Shown: piece after piece, positions 1 to 9,248 of the stretch
Numbering within the stretch: position 1 is the first letter of the stretch
How the letters are laid out: every line of letters starts with the position of its first letter
NCBI GenBank assembly: GCA_019038745.1
Contig: JAHOYV010000009.1
Span: 18,972 to 82,971, forward strand
DNA from: Gemmatimonadales bacterium
GTDB taxonomy: Bacteria > Krumholzibacteriota > Krumholzibacteriia > LZORAL124-64-63
Length of the DNA stretch: 64,000 nt
Reading direction: 5' to 3'
Made by a program: the position numbers and the translations under genes
The notes under the pieces: generated by a model
What the model was told of the DNA's origin: nothing
What the model saw: only the letters and a program-made list of their open reading frames with translations
Database searches by the model: none

Positions 1-2
1 GG

Positions 3-974
3 TCCGCGCTAGAGAATGATCTGGATTTTCTCTGGCGGGATACGGGCTATGCGACCTTCGGTTTGACGACCAGTGATCATATCAACGCCATGGCCTGGGC
101 GGCGGCTCAATCGGGTGTTTTGCGGGTTTGGCGGCAGGAATCGGAGGCGGTTCTAAGCGGAAGAACGTGGCGCCCGTCCGATACGATCATCCAGGTCGGC
201 GATGCTGCAATAGGGGGCAATGGTGTTGCCGTCATAGCCGGGCCCTGTTCGGTGGAAGACAAATCCCAGATGATGGAAGTGGCCGCCTGTCTCAGGGAAA
301 CCGGCGCATCCTGGTTGCGGGGGGGGGCCTTCAAGCCACGGACTAGCCCTTATCGGTTCCAGGGTCTCGGCAGGAAGGGACTGGAATATCTCAAGCTGGC
401 CTCCGAGGAATACGGCTTGCCGGTCGTGACCGAGGTGATGTCCATCGAGGAAATCGAAGTGGTTTGCGAGCACAGCGATGTCCTGCAGGTGGGGTCGCGC
501 AACGCTCAGAATTTCCCTCTCCTCAAGGCTCTTGGTTCCAGCGGAAAACCGGTCTTGTTGAAGCGGGGATTCGGCTGTTTCATCGATGAGCTCCTGCATG
601 CTGCGGAGTATCTCATGAGTTACGGAAATCCCCAGGTGCTGGTGTGTGAGCGTGGGATCCGCAGCCATGAACCGTCCAGCCGTTTCACTTTCGACATCAA
701 TGCGATTCCCGTTCTGAAGAGTGCCACACACTTGCCGGTGGTCGCCGATACGGCGCATGGAACCGGGAACGTCGACCTTGTTGGGCCCATCGCCAAAGCA
801 GCGATAGCGGCGGGTGCCGACGCGCTCATGTTCGAGATCCATCCCCATCCGGCCCTATCCTACAGTGATGCGGATCAGACACTTTCGCTGGAGCAATTCG
901 CCGCCTTGATGCCCGAGATGGCCGCGGTTGCCGGCGCGGTCGGACGCCGTCTGGATGGGACGGATCGTGCTTGA
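3..974 (+). CDS. aroF: 3-deoxy-7-phosphoheptulonate (DAHP) synthase, 5'-partial
   Basis: The protein condenses phosphoenolpyruvate and erythrose-4-phosphate, the first step of the shikimate pathway. The core matches type I-beta DAHP synthases: IAGPCSVED, RGGAFKPRTSPYRFQG, QVGSRNAQNF, KPVLLKRGF, CERGIRSHE and the late FEIHPHPALSYSDADQ are all present. The frame is open to the left edge of the window, so the true start lies upstream. A TTG at 63 is possible, but the residues before it are also open. About 65 residues precede the barrel; I do not recognise them, and they could be the end of a regulatory or chorismate-mutase-like domain. The gene overlaps the start of menF, so it probably feeds chorismate into the menaquinone genes that follow. 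Identity is confident; the N-terminal extent is unknown. Confidence 0.93.
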   Translation, partial: SALENDLDFLWRDTGYATFGLTTSDHINAMAWAAAQSGVLRVWRQESEAVLSGRTWRPSDTIIQVGDAAIGGNGVAVIAGPCSVEDKSQMMEVAACLRETGASWLRGGAFKPRTSPYRFQGLGRKGLEYLKLASEEYGLPVVTEVMSIEEIEVVCEHSDVLQVGSRNAQNFPLLKALGSSGKPVLLKRGFGCFIDELLHAAEYLMSYGNPQVLVCERGIRSHEPSSRFTFDINAIPVLKSATHLPVVADTAHGTGNVDLVGPIAKAAIAAGADALMFEIHPHPALSYSDADQTLSLEQFAALMPEMAAVAGAVGRRLDGTDRA

Positions 975-2346
975 ACGAGTACAGGCCGGAAATCTTACAG
1001 AAGTCGTTGCCGTTGGTCGGGAATGGTTGTCTGGCCGGAAAACGTCAAGATTTAGCCGTCTGGAAATCGATCTCCCCGTGGGCCTGGGTTGTGAAATCCC
1101 GCTTTTTCCCAAGGTGTCGTGGCGCTCTCGTGGTGGTGGCTTGACCGTAAATGCCTGGGGCGCCGCTCTGCAGTTGGATCTGAAGGATTGGGTGGGCGAA
1201 TCTACCGTTTTTGAAGAGCTCGGGGTTTTTCCCGGCAGCGATCTGGCAAATTCCCTGCGCTGGTTCATCTGGGGTCGGTTCGATTCCCTTTTTGAAACGC
1301 CAGCGGCCGGAGCAGACACAGATGGAAAATCCATCGATGAGGCGAATCGCTGGCATGATTTCGGCACGCGGCGATTGCTTTTGCCGGCTGTGGAACTACG
1401 CCGGGAAAACGGTCGAGAATTCCTGGGATTGAACAGTGTTCTCGAAGGGGTCCCGAAACTGCAAAAGGCCTGGGAGGGGGTTTCTCTTCCTGTTGCGACA
1501 GGTTGGCAGGAGGGCGGCGAGGGACCGTCGGTATCCCGGGAGGATTGGGCTCGGCAGATGAGCCAGGTCCAGTCGGCAATGAGTGAGAGATCAAGTTTGA
1601 AGAAGGTGGTTCTGGCCCGCTGGAGCCGGTTCGGGGTGCCGGAATTTCCCCCGGTGGAGTTTCTGCGGACCGTGGGAGAGCTTCAGCCGAACAGTTATCT
1701 TTTCCGGATCGAGCCGGTCCCGGGGTCGGCTTTTTTCGGTGCCAGCCCGGAACAATTATTTCACCGCCAGGAACGAAAAATCCTGAGTGAGGCGTTGGCC
1801 GGGACAAGGCCCCGTGGCCACTCGGTAGCCGGTGATCAGTCCCTGGGCCAGGAGTTGCTTAGATCCAAAAAGGATCTGGAAGAGCAGCGGTTGGTACTGA
1901 ACCAGATTGTCGAGAAGCTTGGCCCCCTCGTTGGTGATTTGGAAGTGGACACGGAACCCCGGATCCGCAGATTGCGGGAAGTACAACACCTTTGCAGTAC
2001 CGTAGGCGGTGAACTGGTTCCCAGGCTGCATGATGGCCATCTCTTGGCTGCATTGCATCCCACTCCGGCGGTAGCAGGCTATCCCGGTACAAAGGCCATG
2101 AAGGTAATTTCCGAGGTCGAGGAATTCGACCGCGGACTGTACGCGGGGCCTTTCGGTTGCTGCTCCGCGCGGGAAACGGAAGTTGCCGTGGCGATCCGTT
2201 CGGCCCTTTGGCAAGACGGCGTGCTGGACGTTTTTGCCGGAGCTGGAATATTGCCCGAATCCTCGGCCGATTCGGAATGGGACGAAACCGAAGCAAAAAT
2301 GCAACTGATGCGGCAGCTGATCACCGGAGCCCACAATGAAGTTTGA
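955..2346 (+). CDS. menF: isochorismate synthase MenF
   Basis: This cytoplasmic chorismate-utilising enzyme converts chorismate to isochorismate, the entry step to menaquinone. Chorismate-binding fold motifs are visible: KKVVLARW, FFGASPEQLF, SEALAGTRPRG, and near the C-terminus HPTPAVAGYPG followed by EEFDRGLYAGPFG. I chose the ATG at 955, which gives 463 residues; a TTG at 928 would add nine residues without a better ribosome site. It overlaps the DAHP synthase gene by 20 bases and menD by 11 bases, suggesting translational coupling. Anthranilate or salicylate synthase relatives are the main alternatives, but the menD neighbour settles the role. Confidence 0.93.
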   Translation: MGRIVLERVQAGNLTEVVAVGREWLSGRKTSRFSRLEIDLPVGLGCEIPLFPKVSWRSRGGGLTVNAWGAALQLDLKDWVGESTVFEELGVFPGSDLANSLRWFIWGRFDSLFETPAAGADTDGKSIDEANRWHDFGTRRLLLPAVELRRENGREFLGLNSVLEGVPKLQKAWEGVSLPVATGWQEGGEGPSVSREDWARQMSQVQSAMSERSSLKKVVLARWSRFGVPEFPPVEFLRTVGELQPNSYLFRIEPVPGSAFFGASPEQLFHRQERKILSEALAGTRPRGHSVAGDQSLGQELLRSKKDLEEQRLVLNQIVEKLGPLVGDLEVDTEPRIRRLREVQHLCSTVGGELVPRLHDGHLLAALHPTPAVAGYPGTKAMKVISEVEEFDRGLYAGPFGCCSARETEVAVAIRSALWQDGVLDVFAGAGILPESSADSEWDETEAKMQLMRQLITGAHNEV

Positions 2347-4051
2347 TCAGAGGAATTTCCCGAATATCAACGCTCTTTGGAGCGGTCTGATCATGGAAGA
2401 ACTGCGTCGCTTGGGCGTGAAGGATTTGGTTGTGTCTCCGGGCTCCCGCAACACGCCGCTGATCGCTGCCGCAATGGCGGCGGAGGGTTTGCGAATCACC
2501 CCGGTGGTGGATGAACGGGCCGCCGCCTACTTCGCGCTGGGTTGTGGCAAGCAACTGAGGCCCGCAGCGGTGGTGACCACCTCGGGAACTGCGGTGATGA
2601 ATCTGCTGCCGGCGCTTACGGAGGCGCGGCAGGCCGGGGTTCCCCTGATCGTGCTGTCGGCGGACAGGCCACCGGAATTACGGGATTGCGGGGCTAACCA
2701 GGCCATCGACCAGCTCGGTCCCCTGCAGCCGATTGTTAAGTGGCAAAACGATTTACCAGCGCCGGATGACAGGCTCCCGGCCCGGTTGGTTTTGACGGCC
2801 GTCGACCAGGCTGTACGAGTGGCGACCTCCGGTTGTCCCGGTCCGGTACAGCTGAACTGCGCCTTTGGCGATCCGTTGGCGCCGTCGGAATCGCCTTGGA
2901 GTGCATTCTGTTTACAGGGTACTGAAAAGTGGCGGGAAAATGGTCTTCCCTTTGTAGAAGAGGTCAAAGCCGCTCAGGTTTTTGACCCGGCGCTGATATG
3001 CGATTTTATTGAAAAGTCGGAGCGCGGTCTGATCGTGGTCGGTAATACCAGATACGGGGAGGCGGTGGGCCGTCTCGCAGAAAAATTGAATTGGCCCCTG
3101 ATCGCCGATCCCGCTTCCTCGATCCGTATAGGTAATTGTCCCCGGACGCTGATCCGTCACCCGGATTTGCTGGGCGATCGGCCGCGACCGGATCTGTTGC
3201 TGCAATTCGGAACGCGGCTGATCTCCAGGAAGCAGCAGGAGTGGATTGACGGGCTGGATTGTAATCGGGTCCTGGTCGATTCCTCGGGCGACCGGATGAA
3301 TCCTGGTCACAGATCATTTCTTCAGCTCACCGCGCCGGTCGAAATTGCAGCCCGGACCATAAGGGAAGCCATTCCCGCCCAAGGACCAACCCCGTGGCTG
3401 ACCGAGTGGCAGGAAATGGACGGTAAGGTCACCAAAATCCTGGGGACGGCAATCGACGACAACCCTGAATTGACGGAAGCTTTCGTTACCCGGCAGGTGG
3501 CAGAATCGAAATTCCCCGTGTTCGCCGGCAACAGCCTTCCGATCCGGCATCTGGGCCAATTTGCGACCGGTCACTCCTTGAGTGGGGACGTGGAAGCAAA
3601 TCGCGGGGCGAGCGGGATCGACGGTGTGTTGGCAACCGCCTGCGGTGTCGCCAATGCCAGGCAGGAACCCATCGTATTACTGATCGGCGACTTGTCCTTG
3701 TTGCACGATCTCAACAGCCTCGGTCTAGCCAAAAAATCACGTCGCAAGGTCATCATTGTGCTGCTCAACAACGGGGGCGGAGGAATTTTCAACTCTCTGC
3801 CCATAGCTGATTTTCCCCAAGTAATGACCCCCTTGTGTGATGGAGATCATGATCTGGAATTCGGGTCCTTTGCGGCTGGATTCGGACTCGAGTCGTGGCG
3901 TTGCGCGACCAGGCAAGAATTCACCGAGGGCTGGCGCTTGGCCCAACAATCCCGGGAATCATGCCTTGTCGAAGTTATATGCGATCGCGAAGACCATGGG
4001 GGATTGATGGAGCGAATTATCCGGGAACGTGACAGGAGCCAAAGTGATTAG
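2336..4051 (+). CDS. menD: SEPHCHC synthase MenD
   Basis: This is the thiamine-diphosphate enzyme that joins isochorismate and 2-oxoglutarate to give SEPHCHC in menaquinone synthesis. At 571 residues it has the normal family length. The N-terminus shows LVVSPGSRNTPL and a glutamate in VVDERAAAYFALG, as in the thiamine pyrimidine-binding half. The C-terminal half carries the diphosphate-binding stretch LIGDLSLLHDLNSL followed by LLNNGGGGIFNSLP. It starts with ATG inside menF and overlaps menH at its own 3' end. Confidence 0.96.
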   Translation: MKFDQRNFPNINALWSGLIMEELRRLGVKDLVVSPGSRNTPLIAAAMAAEGLRITPVVDERAAAYFALGCGKQLRPAAVVTTSGTAVMNLLPALTEARQAGVPLIVLSADRPPELRDCGANQAIDQLGPLQPIVKWQNDLPAPDDRLPARLVLTAVDQAVRVATSGCPGPVQLNCAFGDPLAPSESPWSAFCLQGTEKWRENGLPFVEEVKAAQVFDPALICDFIEKSERGLIVVGNTRYGEAVGRLAEKLNWPLIADPASSIRIGNCPRTLIRHPDLLGDRPRPDLLLQFGTRLISRKQQEWIDGLDCNRVLVDSSGDRMNPGHRSFLQLTAPVEIAARTIREAIPAQGPTPWLTEWQEMDGKVTKILGTAIDDNPELTEAFVTRQVAESKFPVFAGNSLPIRHLGQFATGHSLSGDVEANRGASGIDGVLATACGVANARQEPIVLLIGDLSLLHDLNSLGLAKKSRRKVIIVLLNNGGGGIFNSLPIADFPQVMTPLCDGDHDLEFGSFAAGFGLESWRCATRQEFTEGWRLAQQSRESCLVEVICDREDHGGLMERIIRERDRSQSD

Positions 4052-4772
4052 GAAGCCCGGCAACCTGATCCTGCTACACGGCTTCCTGGGCGACATGGAG
4101 GACTTCGACCCCTTGCGTGAATTCCTCCCGGAGTTCCTCACGATTTCCCTGCCGGGGCACGGCGGCCTATTCCTCGATGCTTCGGTCACCACCGAAGTAG
4201 TTTTGGCGCATTTGGCCGCGGAGATCAACCATCTGGCCGGCGGAGAACCGTTCACACTCGGTGGATACAGCATGGGCGGTCGCTTGGCCGTATGGCTGAC
4301 AAGCCTTGGTTTGGTGGAGCCGCGTGGCCTTGTGTTGATGGGGGCTTCATTGGGGATTCCGGACAAGGAACAGCGGAAGGTTCGTCTTTTCCGCGACAGG
4401 GAAATCGCAAAAAAGTTGCCCGCCGGAGATTTCGAAAAATTCCTGGATGAATGGTATCGCCAACCACTGTTCGGCGAACTGCGAAACAGCAGGGAATATC
4501 CCGGGATCCTCGAACGTCGCCTGCGGGGTGATCCCGCTCAGCTGGCGCGGGCACTGGGGCTTTTCAGCGTAGGCAGACAACCGGATCTGACCCGGTTTCG
4601 GTTTCGTCAGGAAATAATGTACATAGCCGGGGGCGAAGATCGGAAATATGCCGAAATCGCGGCTGGTTTGCGGGAAACAAAGACGGCGATCATCGCGGGC
4701 GCCGGCCACGCGGTTCACCTGGAGAGGCCCAGCGAAGTAGGGCGAATAATACAAGGAATGGAGAGAAAATAA
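4044..4772 (+). CDS. menH: SHCHC synthase MenH (alpha/beta hydrolase)
   Basis: MenH eliminates pyruvate from SEPHCHC to give SHCHC. The alpha/beta hydrolase fold is clear: [12 protein letters not shown] (oxyanion region), the nucleophile elbow GYSMGGRLA, and the C-terminal histidine in [12 protein letters not shown] prefer the GTG at 4044 because AGGAG lies 6 bases before it; an upstream GTG at 4029 would add five residues. The gene overlaps menD by 8 bases and ends one base into menB. Other small hydrolases look similar, so the assignment leans on the operon. Confidence 0.9.
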   Translation: MIRKPGNLILLHGFLGDMEDFDPLREFLPEFLTISLPGHGGLFLDASVTTEVVLAHLAAEINHLAGGEPFTLGGYSMGGRLAVWLTSLGLVEPRGLVLMGASLGIPDKEQRKVRLFRDREIAKKLPAGDFEKFLDEWYRQPLFGELRNSREYPGILERRLRGDPAQLARALGLFSVGRQPDLTRFRFRQEIMYIAGGEDRKYAEIAAGLRETKTAIIAGAGHAVHLERPSEVGRIIQGMERK

Positions 4773-5611
4773 TGACTCGGGAAGTTTGGCAAAGGGCGGG
4801 AGAGTTCACCGAGATAACCTACCATAAAGGCACCGGGGGCGGTCCGGCCGAGGGAGTCGCCAAGATAACCATCAACCGGCCGGAGCGTCGCAACGCCTTC
4901 ACTCCACAAACGGTAATGGAAATGCGGACGGCCCTGGACGAGGCTCGCGAAGACCAGAAAACAGGGGTCATCATTCTTACCGGTGAAGGGGAGTTGGCTT
5001 TTTGCTCGGGCGGAGATCAGAAAATCCGGGGGGATGCGGGTTATGTGGATGACAATGGGGTGCATCGGTTGAATGTTTTGGATTTCCAGCGGGAAATCCG
5101 TACTTGTCCCAAGCCGATCATCGCCATGGTGGCCGGCTACGCGGTGGGGGGCGGTCACGTATTGCACATGATGTGTGATCTGACGATTGCCGCCGACAAC
5201 GCCCGGTTCGGTCAGACCGGCCCCAAGGTCGGGAGTTTCGACGGGGGCTGGGGCGCAAGTTACATGGCACGGATAGTGGGTCAGAAGAAAGCGCGGGAGA
5301 TCTGGTTCCTTTGTCGTCAGTACGACGCGGGACAGGCCCTCGACATGGGGCTGATCAACACCGTTGTTCCGCTGGCCGACCTGGAAAACGAAACATTGGT
5401 CTGGTGCCGGGAAATGTTGGCCAATTCCCCGATGGCCATTCGCTGTCTCAAGGCCGCCCTGAACGCCGATTGCGACGGGCAGGCCGGATTGCAGGAGCTC
5501 GCGGGCAACGCCACCCTCTTGTATTACATGTCAGAAGAAGGCCAGGAGGGACGCAACGCTTTCGTGGAAAAAAGAAAACCCGACTTCGGCAGATTTCCCC
5601 GCAGGCCGTGA
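4772..5611 (+). CDS. menB: 1,4-dihydroxy-2-naphthoyl-CoA synthase MenB
   Basis: This crotonase-family enzyme closes the second ring, turning o-succinylbenzoyl-CoA into DHNA-CoA. Family motifs are present: [12 protein letters not shown], the CSGGDQK loop, [12 protein letters not shown] (oxyanion hole), and [13 protein letters not shown] with the aspartate typical of MenB. The C-terminal [19 protein letters not shown] is the usual MenB ending. Length is 279 residues. Start and stop overlap its neighbours by one base each (TAATG and TGATG), so the gene is fully embedded in the operon. Confidence 0.97.
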   Translation: MTREVWQRAGEFTEITYHKGTGGGPAEGVAKITINRPERRNAFTPQTVMEMRTALDEAREDQKTGVIILTGEGELAFCSGGDQKIRGDAGYVDDNGVHRLNVLDFQREIRTCPKPIIAMVAGYAVGGGHVLHMMCDLTIAADNARFGQTGPKVGSFDGGWGASYMARIVGQKKAREIWFLCRQYDAGQALDMGLINTVVPLADLENETLVWCREMLANSPMAIRCLKAALNADCDGQAGLQELAGNATLLYYMSEEGQEGRNAFVEKRKPDFGRFPRRP

Positions 5612-6525
5612 TGCCACCAACGCTGGGAATCTGGATTTCGGCCCTGCGGCCGAAGACTCTTTGGGCTGCCGTTGCTCCCATCGTAATGGCTTCGGCCATG
5701 TGCCACGAGGCCGGCTTGTTTCACGCCCCGTCTTTTGTGGTGATCCTGTTGGCCGCCCTGTTGATTCAGATCGGGACGAATCTGGCCAACGATTATTTCG
5801 ACTTCCGCAAGGGATCCGACACCGAGGATCGCATCGGTCCGACGAGGGTCTCACAGGCCGGATTAGTGCGGCCCGAATTCGTGAGGTCGGCGTTCATTCT
5901 GGTTTTTTTGCTGGCGATTATTCTGGGCAGCTACCTTCTGGTCCGCGGGGGGTGGCCCATCCTGGTCATTGGGCTTTCTTCGGTTTTGTTGGGCGTGTTG
6001 TACACCGGAGGTCCGCGGCCTTTGGCGTATGTGGGACTGGGCGATGTCTTTGCGTTCCTGTATTTCGGGCCGGTAGCGGTAGCGGGCACTTGGTATGTGC
6101 AGGCGGTGAGCTGGAATCCGGCTACTCTACTGGTCGGCGCGGCGGCGGGATTCTTCTCGGCGGCTCTTTTAACGGTCAACAATTTTCGGGACATCGAAGC
6201 CGACAGACAGGCCGGCAAGAAAACCCTGGCGGTCCGTTTAGGCCCCGGGTTCGCCCGAGCTGAATTCCTCTTCTGCTTGGGTGCGGCGGCGATCATCCCC
6301 TTCCTGCTGGTGGGATTATTTGCTGCGCCCTGGTGGGTCTTGATGGCTTCTCTGCCCGTGGTTTTCCGTTTCCCGGGTTTTCACAAGTTGATGCGACAGG
6401 AGCCTGGAGCCAGTCGCGAGTTCGGCAATAGTATGAATATCCTGCTTGGCGAAGTTGGGAAGCTGGAGATGCAATACGCCTTGTTGTTTTCGGTTGGCTG
6501 GCTCGTTCATTGGCCAGGAGGATGA
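5611..6525 (+). CDS. menA: DHNA prenyltransferase MenA (UbiA family)
   Basis: This integral membrane enzyme attaches the polyprenyl tail to 1,4-dihydroxy-2-naphthoate. The two aspartate-rich UbiA motifs are visible: NDYFDFRKGSDTED in the second helix region and NNFRDIEADRQAGKKTL in the middle. About eight hydrophobic segments span the 304 residues. The frame is open 100 codons upstream inside menB, but the ATG at 5611 in TGATG is the natural start. The C-terminus keeps LGEVGKLEMQYALL, close to the MenA LLxxxGxxxxxY pattern. Placement between menB and menC differs from the familiar enterobacterial order, where menA is unlinked. Confidence 0.94.
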   Translation: MPPTLGIWISALRPKTLWAAVAPIVMASAMCHEAGLFHAPSFVVILLAALLIQIGTNLANDYFDFRKGSDTEDRIGPTRVSQAGLVRPEFVRSAFILVFLLAIILGSYLLVRGGWPILVIGLSSVLLGVLYTGGPRPLAYVGLGDVFAFLYFGPVAVAGTWYVQAVSWNPATLLVGAAAGFFSAALLTVNNFRDIEADRQAGKKTLAVRLGPGFARAEFLFCLGAAAIIPFLLVGLFAAPWWVLMASLPVVFRFPGFHKLMRQEPGASREFGNSMNILLGEVGKLEMQYALLFSVGWLVHWPGG

Positions 6526-7532
6526 TTATTTCCGGAATAATTTCATACAGCCTTTATCGATTGCCGCTGAAACAGCCGGTGACGACCGGTGGTGGCCGGG
6601 AACGATCAGGGCTGTTGATCCGTCTGGATGGTGCGGTCGGGGAAGCGGCTCCCCTGCCGGGTTTGCACGAGGAGGGCCTGGCCGAGCTGCCGATCTGGTT
6701 GAATCAGTTCGAACTTCCCTCCGGCCTGGACGATGCGGATTGTCGGACCCTGCTTCATCAGATCAGTGCGTACCCTGCTTTTTCTGTTCTTCCCCCCAGT
6801 CTTCGCTTCGGAATCGAAAGTGCCCTCGTGGTCCGGGCGGCCGCGAATCGGTATTTATCCCTGGAAGAATATCTTTGGCCGGGCAAAAACCAGACCACCC
6901 GTTCGGCGGCCCTGTTTTCCGGATCCCCAGCCGAGGCGCGCGAATTGTTGGCAAGTGGCATGCTGGAAGATTATGACGGGGTGAAGATCAAAGTGGGGCG
7001 CCGTTCCCAGGAGGACGATATCCGGACGGTCAGGTTGTTTCGGGATTACTGGCCTCAGGGGGAGATCCGTCTTGACGCCAATCGAAATATGGATATTGAA
7101 GGTGTTCTCGCCCTGAGCCGGCAAGTGGAAAACCTGGCCGTTAGTTTTATCGAGGAACCGTTCGCCGAGGCCGAGGAGATGGAGAAATATTTGACCCTGA
7201 GCGGGGGTCTGCCGGTCGCTCTGGATGAAAGCCTGATTGAAGCGGTGGCGGCGGGCGGGTGCCCAGCGCGCGGCCCGAAAATCAAGGCGTGGGTGATCAA
7301 ACCGTCTTGCCTGGGGATGCTCCCCGCTATCGAGTTGATCGAGGCTGCCGGCTCGGTCGAGGCCATTGTCAGTTCTTCATTCGAAAGCGACATCGGTCTG
7401 AAGATGTTGACGGCCTTGGCAGCGGGCAGCCGGGCCTTACCGGGCCTGGGAACGGATCGTTGGTTTCCGCAAAAACTGGATGCAGAACATTTGTCGGCCT
7501 GGGTAACCCTACCGGTGGACTCTGATGGGTAA
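6522..7532 (+). CDS. menC: o-succinylbenzoate synthase MenC
   Basis: This enolase-superfamily dehydratase converts SHCHC to o-succinylbenzoate. Catalytic and metal-binding elements are visible: VKIKVG (KxK base), LDANRNM, FIEEPF, VALDESL and WVIKPS. The chosen ATG at 6522 overlaps the menA stop as ATGA. The AGGAGG at 6516-6521 sits directly against that ATG, unusually close, so initiation may involve coupling to menA or a neighbouring codon; a TTG at 6510 is the alternative. It overlaps menE by 8 bases. A dipeptide epimerase would share the fold, but the operon fixes the role. Confidence 0.93.
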   Translation: MIISGIISYSLYRLPLKQPVTTGGGRERSGLLIRLDGAVGEAAPLPGLHEEGLAELPIWLNQFELPSGLDDADCRTLLHQISAYPAFSVLPPSLRFGIESALVVRAAANRYLSLEEYLWPGKNQTTRSAALFSGSPAEARELLASGMLEDYDGVKIKVGRRSQEDDIRTVRLFRDYWPQGEIRLDANRNMDIEGVLALSRQVENLAVSFIEEPFAEAEEMEKYLTLSGGLPVALDESLIEAVAAGGCPARGPKIKAWVIKPSCLGMLPAIELIEAAGSVEAIVSSSFESDIGLKMLTALAAGSRALPGLGTDRWFPQKLDAEHLSAWVTLPVDSDG

Positions 7533-8805
7533 AACCATACGGGACTGGTTGTCCGAAGAGCCCGGCCGGTCTTTCCTGATGGATCGGGATGGTAAATTCA
7601 CCCGGGAAGATTGCGCAAACCTGATTACCGAGCGCGTACATGGATTGCGCTCCAATGGATTGTCGCCCGGGGACCTGGTCGCCGCGGCGTTCGCACCCTC
7701 CGTCGATGCGGTGATTTGGATTCTGTCCGTCATGGAAGCCGGGCTGATCGTTCTGCCGGTGAACATTCGACAGCCTGCTTCAATAATCGGGAAACAGCTG
7801 AAAACTCTTGGCGTGGGATTGTTTCTGGATCCCGAATCATCGCTTCAACCGGGGAAGGAGAATTACCCCCCATCACCTGAAGTGGGCTCCTTGTTGATCA
7901 GCACTTCCGGAACCACGGCCGAAGGAAAGTGGGTCCGGCTGGATTGGCCGTCCTTGCTGCATGGCTCTGGTTGCGCTGCGGACCAACTGCAATTCGGATC
8001 GTGTGACCGCTGGCTAATGAATCTGCCCCTGTATCACGTGGGCGGGCTAGCACCCATCTGGCGATCCCTGGTCAGCGGCGGGGCGATGGTAATGCCGGGT
8101 TCCGGGATCGATTTTTCCCATATTTCAATGGTGGGCACGCAACTCCGACGGGTGGTGGCCGGCCGAGATGAAATTTCCTGTGGTGACTGCCGCATCATTC
8201 TGCTGGGTGGTGGACCGGTTCCCGACTCCCTACTTCAGGATGCGGTCAACCAGGGGCTCCCGATCGTGACCAGCTACGGTATGACCGAGACAGGGTCATT
8301 GATTACAGTGGACGGTTTCACCACAGGAAGCTGTGAAGTCCGGATTTCCGGCGAAGATGAAATTCAGGTGCGCGGCCCCGGTCTGTTCACAGGCTATTTC
8401 GATCCCATAACCGGCAAGACAACATTGCCTCTTACAGCCGATGGCTGGTTCCGAACAGGCGATCTGGGATGTTTTGTCGACAGCAGTAGATTGAGGATCA
8501 CCGGCCGCCGGGACAATCAGTTCATTTCCGGGGGCGAGAACATTCAACCCGAGGAAATCGAGTCGGCGCTGCTTTCTTTGGGAAACATTCGACAAGCCGT
8601 CGTGGTCGGGGTTCCGGATGAGGAATTCGGTATGCGCCCCGTGGCGTTTGTCGATGCCGACGATGCCGATATCGCGGTCCGGTTGGAACAGTTACTGCCC
8701 AGGTACAAGATACCGATTAAATTTTTCGATCTGCCGGAAGATTATTCTGGACGCCTGAAACCCAGCCGCAAAGAGTTGTCAAAACTTGCTTTGCAGCTTC
8801 GATAA
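7525..8805 (+). CDS. menE: o-succinylbenzoate-CoA ligase MenE
   Basis: This AMP-forming ligase activates o-succinylbenzoate with CoA. ANL-family signatures appear in order: LLISTSGTTAEGKWVRL (P-loop), LPLYHVGGL, SYGMTETGSLI, GWFRTGDLG, GRRDNQFISGGENIQPEEIE, and the C-terminal lysine region YSGRLKPSRKEL. At 426 residues it is slightly shorter than typical MenE. It is the last gene of the plus-strand men operon, and its 3' end overlaps the convergent thioesterase gene by 27 bases, so there is no room for a separate terminator between them. Confidence 0.94.
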   Translation: MGKTIRDWLSEEPGRSFLMDRDGKFTREDCANLITERVHGLRSNGLSPGDLVAAAFAPSVDAVIWILSVMEAGLIVLPVNIRQPASIIGKQLKTLGVGLFLDPESSLQPGKENYPPSPEVGSLLISTSGTTAEGKWVRLDWPSLLHGSGCAADQLQFGSCDRWLMNLPLYHVGGLAPIWRSLVSGGAMVMPGSGIDFSHISMVGTQLRRVVAGRDEISCGDCRIILLGGGPVPDSLLQDAVNQGLPIVTSYGMTETGSLITVDGFTTGSCEVRISGEDEIQVRGPGLFTGYFDPITGKTTLPLTADGWFRTGDLGCFVDSSRLRITGRRDNQFISGGENIQPEEIESALLSLGNIRQAVVVGVPDEEFGMRPVAFVDADDADIAVRLEQLLPRYKIPIKFFDLPEDYSGRLKPSRKELSKLALQLR

Positions 8806-9204
8806 TGCGGTTTTCAGCTCCTGGTTCAATTCCGTTACCAGGCCGGTGTGAGGGTCGATTGCAGCGTGGTCTACTCGGGTGATGGCCCTGATCTCCCCTC
8901 GGGAATCCAGGAAATTACAGGTGAACCCGAGGGAGTGATCCCCCAGCTTGTGCAGCAAGACCTCCACGGACAACTTGTCACCCAAACGGCACGGCAGATT
9001 GTAATCAGCTTCGGCATGAACGATCGGCAGATGATGGAGTTTGCCTGAAATCATATCGCTGAGCGGGAAGCCGATCAGAGCCAACAATTTCTCCACCGCT
9101 TGGTGCGCGATCTCATGAAGCCGGGGAAAGAACAGGACGCCTGCCGCATCGGTGTGGCGCAGCATGATCTGGGTTTCCAGCTTGAAAACGGTCTGGTTGC
9201 TCAT
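8779..9204 (-). CDS. menI: hotdog thioesterase, probable DHNA-CoA hydrolase (MenI)
   Basis: The 141-residue protein belongs to the 4-hydroxybenzoyl-CoA thioesterase-like hotdog family. The active-site stretch RHTDAAGVLFFPR has the usual aspartate, followed by HEIAHQAVEKLL and the core AEADYNLPCRLGDKLSVEV. By family it hydrolyses an acyl-CoA. Next to a complete men operon lacking this step, hydrolysis of DHNA-CoA to DHNA is the likely reaction. The ATG at 9204 has AGAGGA just upstream; a longer open frame exists but is not supported. It sits 44 bases downstream of the polyferredoxin gene on the same strand and converges on menE. Confidence 0.82.
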   Translation of the reverse strand: MSNQTVFKLETQIMLRHTDAAGVLFFPRLHEIAHQAVEKLLALIGFPLSDMISGKLHHLPIVHAEADYNLPCRLGDKLSVEVLLHKLGDHSLGFTCNFLDSRGEIRAITRVDHAAIDPHTGLVTELNQELKTALSKLQSKF

Positions 9205-9248
9205 GAGTCCTCTTTGTCGAGTGTTAAGTGATCCGCACAATCGGAAAC

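Noticed and set aside
153..848. 231-residue minus-strand reading frame opposite the DAHP synthase
   Set aside because: It is antisense to a strongly conserved gene and has no recognisable motif or ribosome site.
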